A stretch of 64,000 bases of DNA from Ruminococcus sp. (GTDB lineage Bacteria > Bacillota > Clostridia > Lachnospirales > Lachnospiraceae). Position numbers and translations under genes: made by a program. The stretch lies in NCBI GenBank assembly GCA_013911065.1, contig JACERV010000002.1:116978-180977 (forward strand), read 5' to 3'. The first letter of the stretch is position 1. Each line of letters starts with the position of its first letter. A model generated the notes under the pieces. The model was not told the origin of the DNA. It saw nothing but the letters and a program-made list of their open reading frames with translations, and made no database searches. This document shows positions 7,323-16,665 of the stretch, one piece after another.

Positions 7323-7349
7323 CTTCTTGAACATTAGTAGTTCAATAAG
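7323..7349. repeat. CTTCTTGAAC hairpin repeat, copy A
   Basis: Arms CTTCTTGAAC and GTTCAATAAG enclose the loop ATTAGTA. Related hairpins with the same loop lie at 40916-40942 and 63941-63991. This copy lies between the divergent sortase and glycosyltransferase genes. Confidence 0.65.
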
Positions 7350-7434
7350 ATATACTTCTTGCACAGGGTTAGGGAATAGTGTAGTATAAATTATATATGT
7401 TTGTGAGTGAGTAAGTAAGGGGGATATACTTTTT

Positions 7435-8400
7435 ATGGATGAGATTGCAATTCTGATTCCATGCTACAACGAAGGTAAAACAATTGTTAAGGTAGTGAAC
7501 GACTGGAAACAGGCACTGCCCGGGGCGGCGATTTATGTCTACGATAATAATTCATCAGACCAGACTGCAGCATTGGCTGAGGAGGCAGGTGCAATCGTCC
7601 GCCATGAATATCAACAGGGAAAGGGAAATGTAATCCGCCGTATGTTCAGAGAGATTGATGCAACAGCTTATCTGATGGTTGACGGAGATGATACTTATCC
7701 TGCTGAATTTGGAAAAGAAATGATTGAACGGATTTTGAACCGTCATGCTGACATGGTAGTCGGTGACAGGCTTTCCTCCACATATTTTACAGAAAACAAG
7801 CGCCCTTTCCATAACTTTGGCAATTCTATAGTGCGTAAATCCATTAATAAATTATTTAAAAATAATATTAAGGATATTATGACCGGATACCGGGCTTTCA
7901 GCTATAATTTTGTCAAGACCTTTCCTGTATTGTCCAAGGGCTTTGAGATAGAGACAGAAATGAGTATACATGCAGTAGATAAAAATATGCAGGTGGAGAA
8001 TGTTATCATTGATTACAGGGACAGACCGGAAGGCAGCGAATCTAAATTGAATACTTACACGGATGGACTGAAAGTTTTAAAAACGATTATCCGGCTTTAC
8101 CGCAGCTATAAGCCTCTGGGCTTCTTTTCTGCTTTCGCCCTTTTGCTCACAATTATTAGCACCATTTTCCTGGTTCCCGTCATTACTACTTACGCACACA
8201 CCAGGATGGTCCCGAACTTTCCAACCTTGATTGTTTGCGGCTTTGTTTATCTGGCTGCAATGATATCCCTTTTTACCGGGCTTATTTTATCTTCGATTGT
8301 CCACCAGGACAGACAAAACTTTGAAATCAGGCTGGTTGCATGCCAGCACCGCTATGAACAAATCAAGAAGGATGAAAATACATCCACCCCAAATGAATAG
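7435..8400 (+). CDS. Membrane-anchored family 2 glycosyltransferase
   Basis: The 321-residue protein has a GT-A domain: IAILIPCYNEGKTI at the N-terminus and the metal-binding DGDD at 83-86 within LMVDGDDTYP. Two predicted membrane helices follow at about 230-255 and 268-292. This resembles polyprenyl-phosphate mannosyl/glucosyltransferases (DPM1/GtrB types), which load a lipid carrier for surface glycosylation. A GtrA-like protein is encoded 10 kb away (18794-19393) but not in the same operon. The gene is monocistronic and divergent from the sortase. Confidence 0.88.
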   Translation: MDEIAILIPCYNEGKTIVKVVNDWKQALPGAAIYVYDNNSSDQTAALAEEAGAIVRHEYQQGKGNVIRRMFREIDATAYLMVDGDDTYPAEFGKEMIERILNRHADMVVGDRLSSTYFTENKRPFHNFGNSIVRKSINKLFKNNIKDIMTGYRAFSYNFVKTFPVLSKGFEIETEMSIHAVDKNMQVENVIIDYRDRPEGSESKLNTYTDGLKVLKTIIRLYRSYKPLGFFSAFALLLTIISTIFLVPVITTYAHTRMVPNFPTLIVCGFVYLAAMISLFTGLILSSIVHQDRQNFEIRLVACQHRYEQIKKDENTSTPNE

Positions 8401-8431
8401 AATCTGCTCTGTCATTTTCCAATGGGCAATC

Positions 8432-8460
8432 TTGACAAATTTTAAGGCTTTTGGTATAAT
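8432..8460 (+). promoter_or_regulatory. Consensus promoter of tRNA-Cys
   Basis: TTGACA (8432-8437), 17 bp, TATAAT (8455-8460): a perfect vegetative promoter about 45 bp before the tRNA. Confidence 0.92.
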
Positions 8461-8505
8461 TTAAACGTTGTCTGAGTAAGGTATGTTATGAACCTTTTTG
8501 GATTT

Positions 8506-8576
8506 GGCGCAGTAGCCAAGCGGTAAGGCGTGGGTCTGCAACACCCTGATCACCGGTTCAAATCCGGTCTGTGCCT
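8506..8576 (+). tRNA. tRNA-Cys (GCA)
   Basis: The acceptor GGCGCAG pairs with CTGTGCC, the anticodon loop CTGCAAC contains GCA, and the T arm CCGGTTCAAATCCGG is canonical. CCA is not encoded. It is identical in sequence to the tRNA-Cys at 49985-50055 on the other strand. Confidence 0.97.
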
Positions 8577-8624
8577 TGATTGAAAAGCAGCGAGAACGTG
8601 GTGAAAATCCAAAGCTGTAACTCT

Positions 8625-8663
8625 AAGAGCAGGACATATGAAAATATGTCCTGCTCTTTTTTG
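8625..8663 (+). terminator. Terminator of tRNA-Cys transcript
   Basis: A 15-bp perfect stem (AAGAGCAGGACATAT and complement) with a GAAA tetraloop is followed by TTTTTT. The T-tract merges into copy 2 of the multi-hairpin repeat. Confidence 0.95.
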
Positions 8664-8785
8664 TGCAATAGGAAATCACCTCCTATTACACGAAAACCCT
8701 CCGGGGGATGCACACTGGCATAAGCGGTAGACGTCGCTATGCGACCGCCACAGGCGCAAGAGTTTGCTTCGCAAACTCTTTGTTC
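8661..8785 (-). repeat. Structured repeat element, copy 2
   Basis: Read on the minus strand it has the same order as copy 1: hairpin AAAGAGTTTGCGAAGCAAACTCTT, CGCC-TGT-GGCG, GTCGC-ATA-GCGAC, CCCCCGGAGGG, then an AT-rich palindrome (8658-8695; arms around TAATAGGA). Stem sequences differ from copy 1 but pairing is kept. The palindrome abuts the T-tract of the tRNA-Cys terminator. Confidence 0.8.
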
Positions 8786-8820
8786 TGGTTAGAAAACTTC
8801 ATCTTTGATTAACTCTTGCA

Positions 8821-9846
8821 TTACAGGGAATCCTGAGTTGCAATCGTAATTGGAATCTCCACATCTTTATTCTCGGGTTTTTGTCTCTTTATTAAACGTT
8901 CAAATAAAATTTTCACCAGTTGATACCCTTGAAAGTCAGGACTTTGGCCTAAAGCAAAGTCCACGGTGCCATTTTTTAATAAAACCAACGTATCCGGAAT
9001 CAAATCGTGGCAAACCACCGCTATTTTATGAGAAAGATTTAGTAGGTTAAGCGCACTTCCTACCCCTGCAATTCCCCCGCCTGTGATATATAACCCCTTT
9101 AAATCCGGATGCTGATTGCAGTATTCTAATGTGATTTTAAAAGCGTCATCTTTACGTTCCTGATTCTCCTGAACCTCTAAAACGTGAAGAGGGGAGGAAG
9201 ATTCCTTTAACTTATCCAAAAACCCCTGCAGCCGATTCTGATGGCATGACAGCCGGTAGGAGCTAATAATAACCCCCACATCTCCTCCGGAGGGCAGAAG
9301 CTTCATAAGCAGCCCCGCTGCTGTTCTCCCGCCTTTTCGATGATCTTGCCCTACAAAACAAAAATCATTAGTTCCTTCTATTTTAGAATTAAACGTAATA
9401 ACGTCAATACCTCTGCTCACAAGCTGATTAATCTTATCCCTGACTGTTGGGTCATCAATAGGAAGTACAGCCATTCCAGCCGCACCCTCTGACTCTAACT
9501 CATTTAAAATACTAATTTGCTCGGCGGGCTCCAGTGAAATAAGCATTTTTATGACGACCTCAATCCCAAATGCCTGAAATTCATCTTGAGCTCTCTTAAT
9601 GCCCGCAATCACTTCCTGGATATACGGATTATATTCGGGAGTCAGGACAATCCCTATTTTAACGTGAGCTTTGCTTTGTACTAATGCCTTGCCTAAAAAA
9701 TTGGGTTTATAATTAAGTTCTTTTGCAATTTTCAGAACTTTTTGGCGCGTCTCTTTTTTCACACCCGGGCGGTCATTCAGTACTTTATCAACGGTTCCTC
9801 TGGAAACATTAGCAAGCTCAGCAATTTCTTTAATTGTAACAGCCAT
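8821..9846 (-). CDS. LacI-family regulator of the ketose operon
   Basis: The start at 9846 follows AGAGGGAATACT and gives 341 residues. The N-terminal LacI HTH is clear (TIKEIAELANVSRGTVDKVL, hinge NYKPNFLGKALVQ). A periplasmic-binding-protein-like sensor of the ribose/xylose type follows, with the IGIVLTPEYNPYIQ, VIISSYR and ALGQSPDFQGYQ segments. It is divergent from the epimerase-kinase-ABC operon. Three related dyads of the form TGTGCACGAGCACA lie in the shared region, so it likely represses both directions. The inducer is presumably the imported ketose or polyol (inference). Confidence 0.92.
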   Translation of the reverse strand: MAVTIKEIAELANVSRGTVDKVLNDRPGVKKETRQKVLKIAKELNYKPNFLGKALVQSKAHVKIGIVLTPEYNPYIQEVIAGIKRAQDEFQAFGIEVVIKMLISLEPAEQISILNELESEGAAGMAVLPIDDPTVRDKINQLVSRGIDVITFNSKIEGTNDFCFVGQDHRKGGRTAAGLLMKLLPSGGDVGVIISSYRLSCHQNRLQGFLDKLKESSSPLHVLEVQENQERKDDAFKITLEYCNQHPDLKGLYITGGGIAGVGSALNLLNLSHKIAVVCHDLIPDTLVLLKNGTVDFALGQSPDFQGYQLVKILFERLIKRQKPENKDVEIPITIATQDSL

Positions 9847-10151
9847 AGTATTCCCTCTCCACTTAAAGTAATAGTTAGTACTAATATAATATATCAGAAG
9901 GTAAATGTCAAAGCATGTGTACGAGCACATACAGCTATTAGGAAATATATAGGTGTATCCAAAATATGTGTAATATGCACAAAAAAAAAATTGATTATTA
10001 ATAAAAATGCACATTGAAATTCAAAAAATATAGTGCTAATATATATTTACAAAATGTGCACGAGCACAAACAGGAAACTCTTATGTTTTTGTGAATATTA
10101 TATCAAAAAGATGTTTTATTAGGCACGAGCACAAAGAAAGGATGATTAAAA
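9847..10151. promoter_or_regulatory. Divergent control region with three LacI-type operators
   Basis: ATGTGTACGAGCACAT (9915-9930), TGTGCACGAGCACA (10055-10068) and AGGCACGAGCACAAA (10121-10135) share the core ACGAGCACA. The last lies just before the epimerase ribosome site and the first on the LacI side, which suggests looping repression. The rest is AT-rich. Confidence 0.75.
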
Positions 10152-11033
10152 ATGAAATTTGGAACAGGATACGCGTATTGGGGAACTAACTGGGAATGTA
10201 ATTATTTAACACTTACAAAGAAAGTGGCTGATATTGGATTTGATATTCTTGAAATTGGCGCTGACCACTTATATGATATGTCCGACCAGGAAATTGCAGC
10301 TTTAAAAAAGGCTGGTGAGGAAAACGGAATTGAATTTACTACGAACAGCGGACCATCAAAGGAGAACGACTTCTCGTCTGCTGATGCAGGGGTTCGGGAA
10401 CATGCCCTGGCCTACTTTGAAAAAGTACTGCAAAACATGAACAAACTGGGTTCTAAAACCTTAGTGGGCGCTATCTACTCTTTCTGGCCAACAGATTTTG
10501 TTGATACAGACAAAGAAGCTGCCTGGGACAGAAGTATCGACGGCTTAAAGCAGTTAAGCAAAACAGCGGAAGAATTAGACATTGAGTGTGCGCTTGAAGT
10601 TTTAAACAGAAACGAGACTTATATTTTAACGGATTGTGCAGAATCAATTGAATATGTGGAAAAGGTTGGAAGTGATAAGATTACTATTTTGTTAGATACT
10701 TATCATATGAACATTGAAGAAGATAATATGTATGATGCCATCCGCAAGGCTGGAAAGTATTTAGGACACCTCCATGTAGGAGAATGTAACCGCAAACTTC
10801 CTGGAATGAACAACAGCATTAACTGGCCGGAGATTGGAAAAGCACTGCGTGATATTGATTACCAAAAGGCAGTCGTAATGGAACCATTTATATTAAAGGG
10901 CGGACAAGTTGGCCGTGATATCCGGGTGTGGAGAGACCTAAGCGATCAGGCGACACCGGAGCAAATGGATCAGTACATAAAAGATTCTCTGGTATTTTTA
11001 AAGAAATGCTGTCTTGGTATAGGAGGAAAATAA
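10152..11033 (+). CDS. Ketohexose 3-epimerase (D-allulose/D-tagatose 3-epimerase family)
   Basis: The 293-residue TIM-barrel protein follows AGAAAGGATGATT. It carries the residues of D-psicose (allulose) 3-epimerases: Glu149 in LEVLNR, Asp182 in LLDTYHMN, His208 in HLHVGECNRK and Glu244 in VVMEPF, which bind Mn/Co and form the catalytic glutamate pair. The HMNIEED and IRVWRD segments are also typical. Length matches the clostridial allulose epimerases. The reaction is interconversion of free ketohexoses at C-3, for example allulose and fructose. As first gene before a PfkB kinase and sugar importer it would convert an imported rare ketose into a kinase substrate. The exact sugar is not determined. 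Confidence 0.88.
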   Translation: MKFGTGYAYWGTNWECNYLTLTKKVADIGFDILEIGADHLYDMSDQEIAALKKAGEENGIEFTTNSGPSKENDFSSADAGVREHALAYFEKVLQNMNKLGSKTLVGAIYSFWPTDFVDTDKEAAWDRSIDGLKQLSKTAEELDIECALEVLNRNETYILTDCAESIEYVEKVGSDKITILLDTYHMNIEEDNMYDAIRKAGKYLGHLHVGECNRKLPGMNNSINWPEIGKALRDIDYQKAVVMEPFILKGGQVGRDIRVWRDLSDQATPEQMDQYIKDSLVFLKKCCLGIGGK

Positions 11034-11034
11034 A

Positions 11035-11970
11035 GTGCTGGATATTCTTGTTATGGGTGAGATGCTGGTTGAGATCATGAGAACCAAAGAAGACGCTCAG
11101 CTGTATGAGCAGGATTTATTTAAAGGACCATTCCCAAGCGGCGCACCTGCAATATGTATAGATGCGGCCGCAAGGCTGGGCTGCAAAGCAGCTTTGATTG
11201 GCGGTGTGGGGAAGGATGACTTTGGAAAATGTCTCTTAGACAGGCTAAAGAAAGATGGTGTAGATTGCAGTCATATCATTGAGAGTGAAGAAAAAGCTAC
11301 CGGTGTAGCCTTCGTTACATATTTCGGTGATGGCTCAAGAAAGTTTATTTATCATATGGGTAATACTCCTGCGGTGGAGGCAAAAGCGCCTAAGTCCGGC
11401 GAGTTTACAGATGTAAAATTTATGCATATTATGGGCTGCTCCCTCATGGCAAATAAAGAGTTTGCTCAGGAAATTTTAAAGACCATGAGAATGCTTGCTG
11501 AGACAGGCACTAAGATTTCCTTTGACCCGAACATCAGAAAGGAACTTTTTACAGATGGTTCTATTCATGAAGTAATTAAGGAAGTCATGGATAATACCAG
11601 TATATTTCTTCCGGGAGTTGAAGAACTTCTCATGACATCTGGGCAGGCTACTATAGAAGATGCTGTGAAAAAATGTTTCGAAAGTCCTAAGATGGAAATC
11701 CTTATTCTAAAGAATGGTTCAAAAGGAAGTACTATTTACACCAGGGATGGGGTAAAAGAGATTGGAGTATATAAGGTGACGCAGCTGGATGCCACAGGTG
11801 CAGGCGACTGCTTTGACGGGGCATTTCTGGCCGGTCTGGTACAGGGAAAAGAAATCGAAGAAGCTGCTAAAATGGGAGCTGCAGCCGGAGCTTTAAACGC
11901 AGCAGCTTTTGGACCAATGGAAGGTGATATTACTCCTGATACCGTAAGGAACATGATTGAGAATAACTGA
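11035..11970 (+). CDS. PfkB-family sugar kinase
   Basis: A GTG start follows AGGAGGAAAATAAA. The 311-residue ribokinase-fold protein has the N-terminal GEMLVEI and GGVGKDDFG segments and the C-terminal signature DATGAGDCFDGAFL with the catalytic Asp. Closest by look are fructokinase/2-keto-3-deoxygluconate kinase types. Within the operon it most plausibly phosphorylates the ketohexose formed by the epimerase, feeding fructose-6-phosphate or a related ester into glycolysis (inference). Confidence 0.9.
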   Translation: MLDILVMGEMLVEIMRTKEDAQLYEQDLFKGPFPSGAPAICIDAAARLGCKAALIGGVGKDDFGKCLLDRLKKDGVDCSHIIESEEKATGVAFVTYFGDGSRKFIYHMGNTPAVEAKAPKSGEFTDVKFMHIMGCSLMANKEFAQEILKTMRMLAETGTKISFDPNIRKELFTDGSIHEVIKEVMDNTSIFLPGVEELLMTSGQATIEDAVKKCFESPKMEILILKNGSKGSTIYTRDGVKEIGVYKVTQLDATGAGDCFDGAFLAGLVQGKEIEEAAKMGAAAGALNAAAFGPMEGDITPDTVRNMIENN

Positions 11971-11990
11971 GATATAAGGGAAGGAGATGT

Positions 11991-13487
11991 ATGATGGAAA
12001 AGATTGAGTATAAATTGAAATTGGAACATATTTCAAAGTCTTTCCCAGGGGTAAAGGCATTAGATGATGTCAACATTTCTCTAAGGCCAGGTACGGTGCA
12101 CGCTGTTGTAGGCGAAAATGGAGCAGGAAAATCAACGTTGATGAAGATTATTAATGGGCTCTATCAGCGTGATGAGGGAAAAGTTTTTCTGGATGGAAAA
12201 GAAGTTCATTTTTCCGGTCCTTTGGAATCCTCAGAAGCAGGAATTGCCATGATATATCAAGAGTTGAATTTTTTCCCTGAACTTACCATAGCTGAGAATA
12301 TATTTATGAAGCGCCAGCCGGGCAGTGCCGGATGTGTAAAGTGGAAAGAGATGAATAAGCGGGCTCAGGAAATTTTAGATGAAAATGATTTATCCTATGA
12401 CCCTAAAATGAAAATCAGGGAACTTTCCATTGCGAATATTCAGATGCTGGAGATTGTAAAGGCGGTAGCATTTAAAGCACAGGTCATTATCATGGATGAG
12501 CCGACTTCCTCTATTTCCGATAAAGAGGTTAAGCTGCTGTTTGATACCATTGAGCGGTTGAGAGCACAGGGAATCAGCTTTTTGTACATCAGCCATAAGA
12601 TGGAGGAGATTTTTAAAATAGCGGATGATATCACAATTATCCGTGACGGAAAAAGTATTATATCCGGGCCGGTGAGCGATTTTACAGAAGACAGCATTAT
12701 AGCACACATGGTTGGACGTTCCATTGACAACATATATCCAAAGGAGGCGATCCCCGTTGGAGAGGTTGCCTTTGAAGCAAAGAAACTTTGCAGTGAAGGC
12801 ATGTTCAAGGATGTTTCCTTTCAGGTTAAAAAAGGGGAGATTGTGGGTATGGCCGGTTTGGTTGGAGCCGGAAGAAGTGAGGTCTGTCGGGCAATTTTCG
12901 GACTGGATCCCTTAGATTCAGGAGAAATAGAGCTGCACGGTAAATCTTATACTCCTAAAAATGTATCACATGCTATAAGAAATAAAATTCTTATGATTAC
13001 CGAGGACCGTAAGAAGGAAGGCATCATTGGAGTCAGAAGCTGCCGTGAGAATATAACAATCGCAAGCCACCGTGTCCGCAAAGGTATATTCATGAACCTG
13101 AAAAAGGAAATAGAGGAAGCGGAAAAGATGTCAGACCTTTTGAAGGTAAGGTTCGCGGGAATAGAAACCCCCATCGGCTCTCTGAGCGGAGGAAATCAGC
13201 AGAAGGTACTTCTGGCCAGATGGCTGAGCCTGGAAAGTGATTTGCTGATTTTAGATGAACCTACCCGAGGAATCGATGTAGGTGCCAAACTTGAAATTTA
13301 TAACATTATGATGGATTTAGCGAAACAGGGCTATGCTATATTAGTGATTTCTTCAGAGCTTCCTGAGCTTTTGGGAATGTGTGACAGAATTTATGTTATG
13401 AACCAGGGCTATATGACAGGCTGCCTGAAACGTCAGGATTTTTCACAGGAAAAAGTGATGCAGTTGGCTACCATGGGTGAAAAATAA
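11991..13487 (+). CDS. Sugar ABC transporter ATP-binding protein (RbsA type)
   Basis: The 498-residue protein has two fused ABC domains: GENGAGKST in the first half with DEPTSSI, and a degenerate second P-loop GLVGAGRSE followed by LSGGNQQKV and LDEPTRGIDVG. This is the RbsA/XylG/AlsA architecture for CUT2 transporters of pentoses and rare hexoses. It sits in an operon with one permease and one lipoprotein binding protein. Confidence 0.94.
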   Translation: MMEKIEYKLKLEHISKSFPGVKALDDVNISLRPGTVHAVVGENGAGKSTLMKIINGLYQRDEGKVFLDGKEVHFSGPLESSEAGIAMIYQELNFFPELTIAENIFMKRQPGSAGCVKWKEMNKRAQEILDENDLSYDPKMKIRELSIANIQMLEIVKAVAFKAQVIIMDEPTSSISDKEVKLLFDTIERLRAQGISFLYISHKMEEIFKIADDITIIRDGKSIISGPVSDFTEDSIIAHMVGRSIDNIYPKEAIPVGEVAFEAKKLCSEGMFKDVSFQVKKGEIVGMAGLVGAGRSEVCRAIFGLDPLDSGEIELHGKSYTPKNVSHAIRNKILMITEDRKKEGIIGVRSCRENITIASHRVRKGIFMNLKKEIEEAEKMSDLLKVRFAGIETPIGSLSGGNQQKVLLARWLSLESDLLILDEPTRGIDVGAKLEIYNIMMDLAKQGYAILVISSELPELLGMCDRIYVMNQGYMTGCLKRQDFSQEKVMQLATMGEK

Positions 13488-13516
13488 TTAAAGAAATATG
13501 GAAAAAGGAGATAGAT

Positions 13517-14497
13517 ATGAAAAAGAAAGTAAAGCCAAATGTTAGGAGATATTCTTTAATATTGATTTTGATTGCCATGGTTGGTATTTGTTCCGTCTTA
13601 TCAGATAGTTTTTTGACTACAACAAACCTTACAAACATCTTAAAGCAGGTAAGTATTGTTACCATCTGTGCATTTGCCCAGGGTATGATTATTATCACCG
13701 GTGAAATAGACCTTTCCATTGGATTCTTAGCAGGAATGTCGGGAACCTTTGCCTGTATTTTATATGTTGCCACCGGCAATCTTGCACTTGCCTTTTTGTT
13801 TGGAATATTCTTAGGAGCTTTGGTTGGTGCAGTCAATGGGTTATTTGTAGCACACTTTAAGCTGCCAGCCTTCATCGTAACATTGGCAATGCAGTCGGTT
13901 TGCTTTGGCGCCGTTAACTTTTATACCGGAGGACAGAATGTATATAAAATCGGTGATTTCAAGCAGTTAGGACAAAGTGATTTATTTGGATTTCTTCCAA
14001 TTACCGTATTTTTCATGCTGCTTATGCTTGCGATTACTCATGTAGTACTTAGATATACAAAGTTTGGACGTTACTTATATGCAATCGGAGGAAATTCAGA
14101 GGCAGCAAATGCAGCAGGTGTGCAGGTCCGTAAGATGAAATGGATTGTCTTTATTGTTTCAGGTATCTTTGCAGCTATCGCCGGTATGGTTATGATGGGA
14201 CGCCTGAATGCCGGAATTCCAGGTGAAGGAAGAGGATTTGAAACAGATGCAATTACTGCAACAGTCATCGGCGGGACAAGCTTTTCCGGTGGTGCGGGTA
14301 CTGCTTTTGGAACTTTCTTAGGTGCTCTTATTATCGGAGTATTGAATAACATTATGAATCTGCTTGGGATTGATTCCTATGTGCAGATGATTGTAAAAGG
14401 TTTCATTATCATCGTAGCGGTTCTTGTTGACAGCTTCTCCAAGAAGCAGGGCAGAACTATTAAAATTATGGCATCAACTTTTGATGTAAAAAAGTAA
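13517..14497 (+). CDS. Sugar ABC transporter permease (RbsC type)
   Basis: The 326-residue membrane protein has about 8-10 helices and CUT2 hallmarks: ITGEIDLSIGFLAGMSG, FIVTLAMQSV, GGNSEAANAAGVQV and TVIGGTSFSGG. It forms the channel with the preceding ATPase. AAAAAGGAGATAGAT precedes the start. Confidence 0.94.
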   Translation: MKKKVKPNVRRYSLILILIAMVGICSVLSDSFLTTTNLTNILKQVSIVTICAFAQGMIIITGEIDLSIGFLAGMSGTFACILYVATGNLALAFLFGIFLGALVGAVNGLFVAHFKLPAFIVTLAMQSVCFGAVNFYTGGQNVYKIGDFKQLGQSDLFGFLPITVFFMLLMLAITHVVLRYTKFGRYLYAIGGNSEAANAAGVQVRKMKWIVFIVSGIFAAIAGMVMMGRLNAGIPGEGRGFETDAITATVIGGTSFSGGAGTAFGTFLGALIIGVLNNIMNLLGIDSYVQMIVKGFIIIVAVLVDSFSKKQGRTIKIMASTFDVKK

Positions 14498-14522
14498 CCA
14501 TATATTAAAAAGGAGGATTTTT

Positions 14523-15554
14523 ATGAAAACAAGAAAAATCATGAGTCTGTTTCTGGCAGGCGTACTGGCACTGGGGTTATTGGCGGGATGCTCCGGCAAA
14601 AAAGATGCTGCTTCTGAGGACAATGCAGCTTCCTCTAGCGAAGCAAAGACCGACAGCGAAAGCAAGGATGGCTTTAAAGTAGCATTTCTTCCCACAGATA
14701 TGTCTGCTACATTTGCAGCATGGCTGGCTGAAGAATTAGATACAGCATTCTCAGCTTATGACGACATGACACTGACCACTATGGATTCAAAAAATCAATT
14801 AGAAACACAGCTTAGCAACCTTGAGACCTGCGTTTCACAGGGATATGATTACATTATTTTATTGCCTTTAGAGCCGGCGGCGGAAGATGATATCGTAGCT
14901 GACTATATCGAGCAGGGAACACCTATCATGATGATTAACCTGGATGATTTGGGCGTAGAAAAGGCATCCAGCGTTATCGCAAATCCATATGATCTTGGAA
15001 CTGTTGTATCAGAGTATGCAAAGGGCGAGTTAGAGGATGATGCAAATGTTGTTGTATTATTAGGGCCATCCGGAAATACCGATTCAATTGAACGTAGAAG
15101 AGCTTACGAAGATGTTCTTTTCTCACAGACAAAGATTACAATCTTAGATGAGCAGATTGGCGGCTGGGAGAAGTCAAAGGGTATGGAACTGATGGAAAAC
15201 TGGATTCAGGTACATGGCGATAAGATTGATGCAGTTATTTCTATGAATGACGCTATGGCAATCGGCGCTTATGAAGCAGCTAAAGCGGCTGGTATTGAAA
15301 AGAATGTCAAGTTCTTTGGTGTAGACGGACTGGCAGACGCAGCCGTTGCTATTGAAAATGGTGAAATGAATGCTACTGCATTACAGGATGCTCAAGTTAT
15401 GGCAGAAGAAGGTGCCAGAGTATGCCATGAAGTTTTAACAGGCGAAAACAAAGAAGGATTTGAAAAACTTCAGATTCCGGTAACATTGATTACAAAAGAC
15501 AATGTTGATGAATTTATTAAGAGATATACCGAGAACGGTATGCTTACAGAATAA
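14523..15554 (+). CDS. Sugar ABC transporter substrate-binding lipoprotein
   Basis: The 343-residue protein has a lipoprotein signal peptide ending in LLAGC, a Ser/Ala/Asp-rich tether (about 25-55) and a periplasmic-binding fold of the ribose/allose group (FKVAFLPTDMSATFAAW, then EQIGGWEKSKGMELMENW, MNDAMAIGAYEAAKAAG). It delivers the sugar to the preceding permease. Specificity cannot be read. Confidence 0.93.
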   Translation: MKTRKIMSLFLAGVLALGLLAGCSGKKDAASEDNAASSSEAKTDSESKDGFKVAFLPTDMSATFAAWLAEELDTAFSAYDDMTLTTMDSKNQLETQLSNLETCVSQGYDYIILLPLEPAAEDDIVADYIEQGTPIMMINLDDLGVEKASSVIANPYDLGTVVSEYAKGELEDDANVVVLLGPSGNTDSIERRRAYEDVLFSQTKITILDEQIGGWEKSKGMELMENWIQVHGDKIDAVISMNDAMAIGAYEAAKAAGIEKNVKFFGVDGLADAAVAIENGEMNATALQDAQVMAEEGARVCHEVLTGENKEGFEKLQIPVTLITKDNVDEFIKRYTENGMLTE

Positions 15555-15626
15555 TAGCTTCAAGAAACTTTTACTGGTATTCCTGGCTTCTGCCGGGAAT
15601 ACCTGCTATTTATCAGGAGGAAGATC

Positions 15627-16646
15627 ATGAAACAGGCAATATTGACAAGTGCAAAAACAGTTGAATTTAGCGAAATAGAAAAACCAGTAATAAAATCAAA
15701 TGAAGTTTTAATGAAAGTAAAGGCACTGGGAATCTGCGGTTCTGATATCCACGCATATTATGGACAGCATCCTTTTATGTCGTTTCCGATACGTCTTGGA
15801 CATGAAATGGCCGGTGAAGTAATTGAAATAGGGGCAGACGTTTCTGGTATTGAGATTGGTGATTTAGTAACAGCAATGCCTCAGGACTTTTGTGGTGAAT
15901 GTGAGCCATGTAAGGCTGGAAGATATAATATATGCAACACCTTAGATGTGATCGGATGCCAGACTCCGGGAGCTGCCTGTGAATATTTTAGTGTAGATGC
16001 ATCTTTGGTTAAAAAAATGCCTGAGAGCTTAAACGCAGAGCTTGCAGCTACAATTGAGCCTGCTGCAGTCGGCGTTCATGCGGTAAGAAGAGGTCAGAGT
16101 GTAAAGGGTGCAAATGTAGTTGTAATGGGTGCAGGTACCATTGGAAACGTAACAGCTCAGGCTGCTTTGGCAGAGGGGGCAAAAAGTGTGTTAATTTCAG
16201 ACCTGTCCGACTATCGCTTAGAAATTGCAAAAGAATGTGGAATCCCTCACACAGCCAACACAGGAAACGTTTCCCTGAAAGACGCCATTGAGGAGGCTTT
16301 CGGCGGGGAAGGTGCAGATATCTTCTTCGAATGTGTAGGCGTAGGTGCAACAGTAAACCAGGCCATTGAGCTTTCAAAAAAGGGCCATGATATTATAATA
16401 GTTGGAGTATTTGGATCTACACCGGCTATTAACTTAGCATGGGTTCAGGATAGAGAATATAGACTTATAGGTTCTTTAATGTATGTAGAAAAAGACTTTC
16501 AGGATACCATTGACTATATGGAAGCTGGAAAAATTAATATGAAGCCCTTAATATCTAAGAAGTTTACATTTGATGAATATGATAAAGCCTTTGAATATAT
16601 TGAGCAAAATAAGGATACCAGCTTAAAAGTAATTATAGAAATGTAA
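15627..16646 (+). CDS. Zinc-dependent polyol dehydrogenase (MDR family)
   Basis: The 339-residue protein has catalytic zinc ligands Cys37 (GICGSDIH), His59 and Glu60 (GHEMAGEV) and structural-zinc cysteines at 89, 92, 95 and 103 (CGECEPCKAGRYNIC). The Rossmann motif GAGTIGNVTAQ binds NAD. Sorbitol/galactitol-type dehydrogenases of this family oxidise a polyol to a ketose. In this operon that would feed the 3-epimerase, for example allitol to allulose (inference). Confidence 0.88.
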   Translation: MKQAILTSAKTVEFSEIEKPVIKSNEVLMKVKALGICGSDIHAYYGQHPFMSFPIRLGHEMAGEVIEIGADVSGIEIGDLVTAMPQDFCGECEPCKAGRYNICNTLDVIGCQTPGAACEYFSVDASLVKKMPESLNAELAATIEPAAVGVHAVRRGQSVKGANVVVMGAGTIGNVTAQAALAEGAKSVLISDLSDYRLEIAKECGIPHTANTGNVSLKDAIEEAFGGEGADIFFECVGVGATVNQAIELSKKGHDIIIVGVFGSTPAINLAWVQDREYRLIGSLMYVEKDFQDTIDYMEAGKINMKPLISKKFTFDEYDKAFEYIEQNKDTSLKVIIEM

Positions 16647-16665
16647 GGGAAAAGGCAGGTTAATT

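Noticed and set aside
9915..10135. TGTGCACGAGCACA repeats as catabolite-control (cre) sites
   Set aside because: They do not match the cre consensus (TG-AA-CG-TT-CA) and cluster between a LacI gene and its operon, so a local operator fits better.
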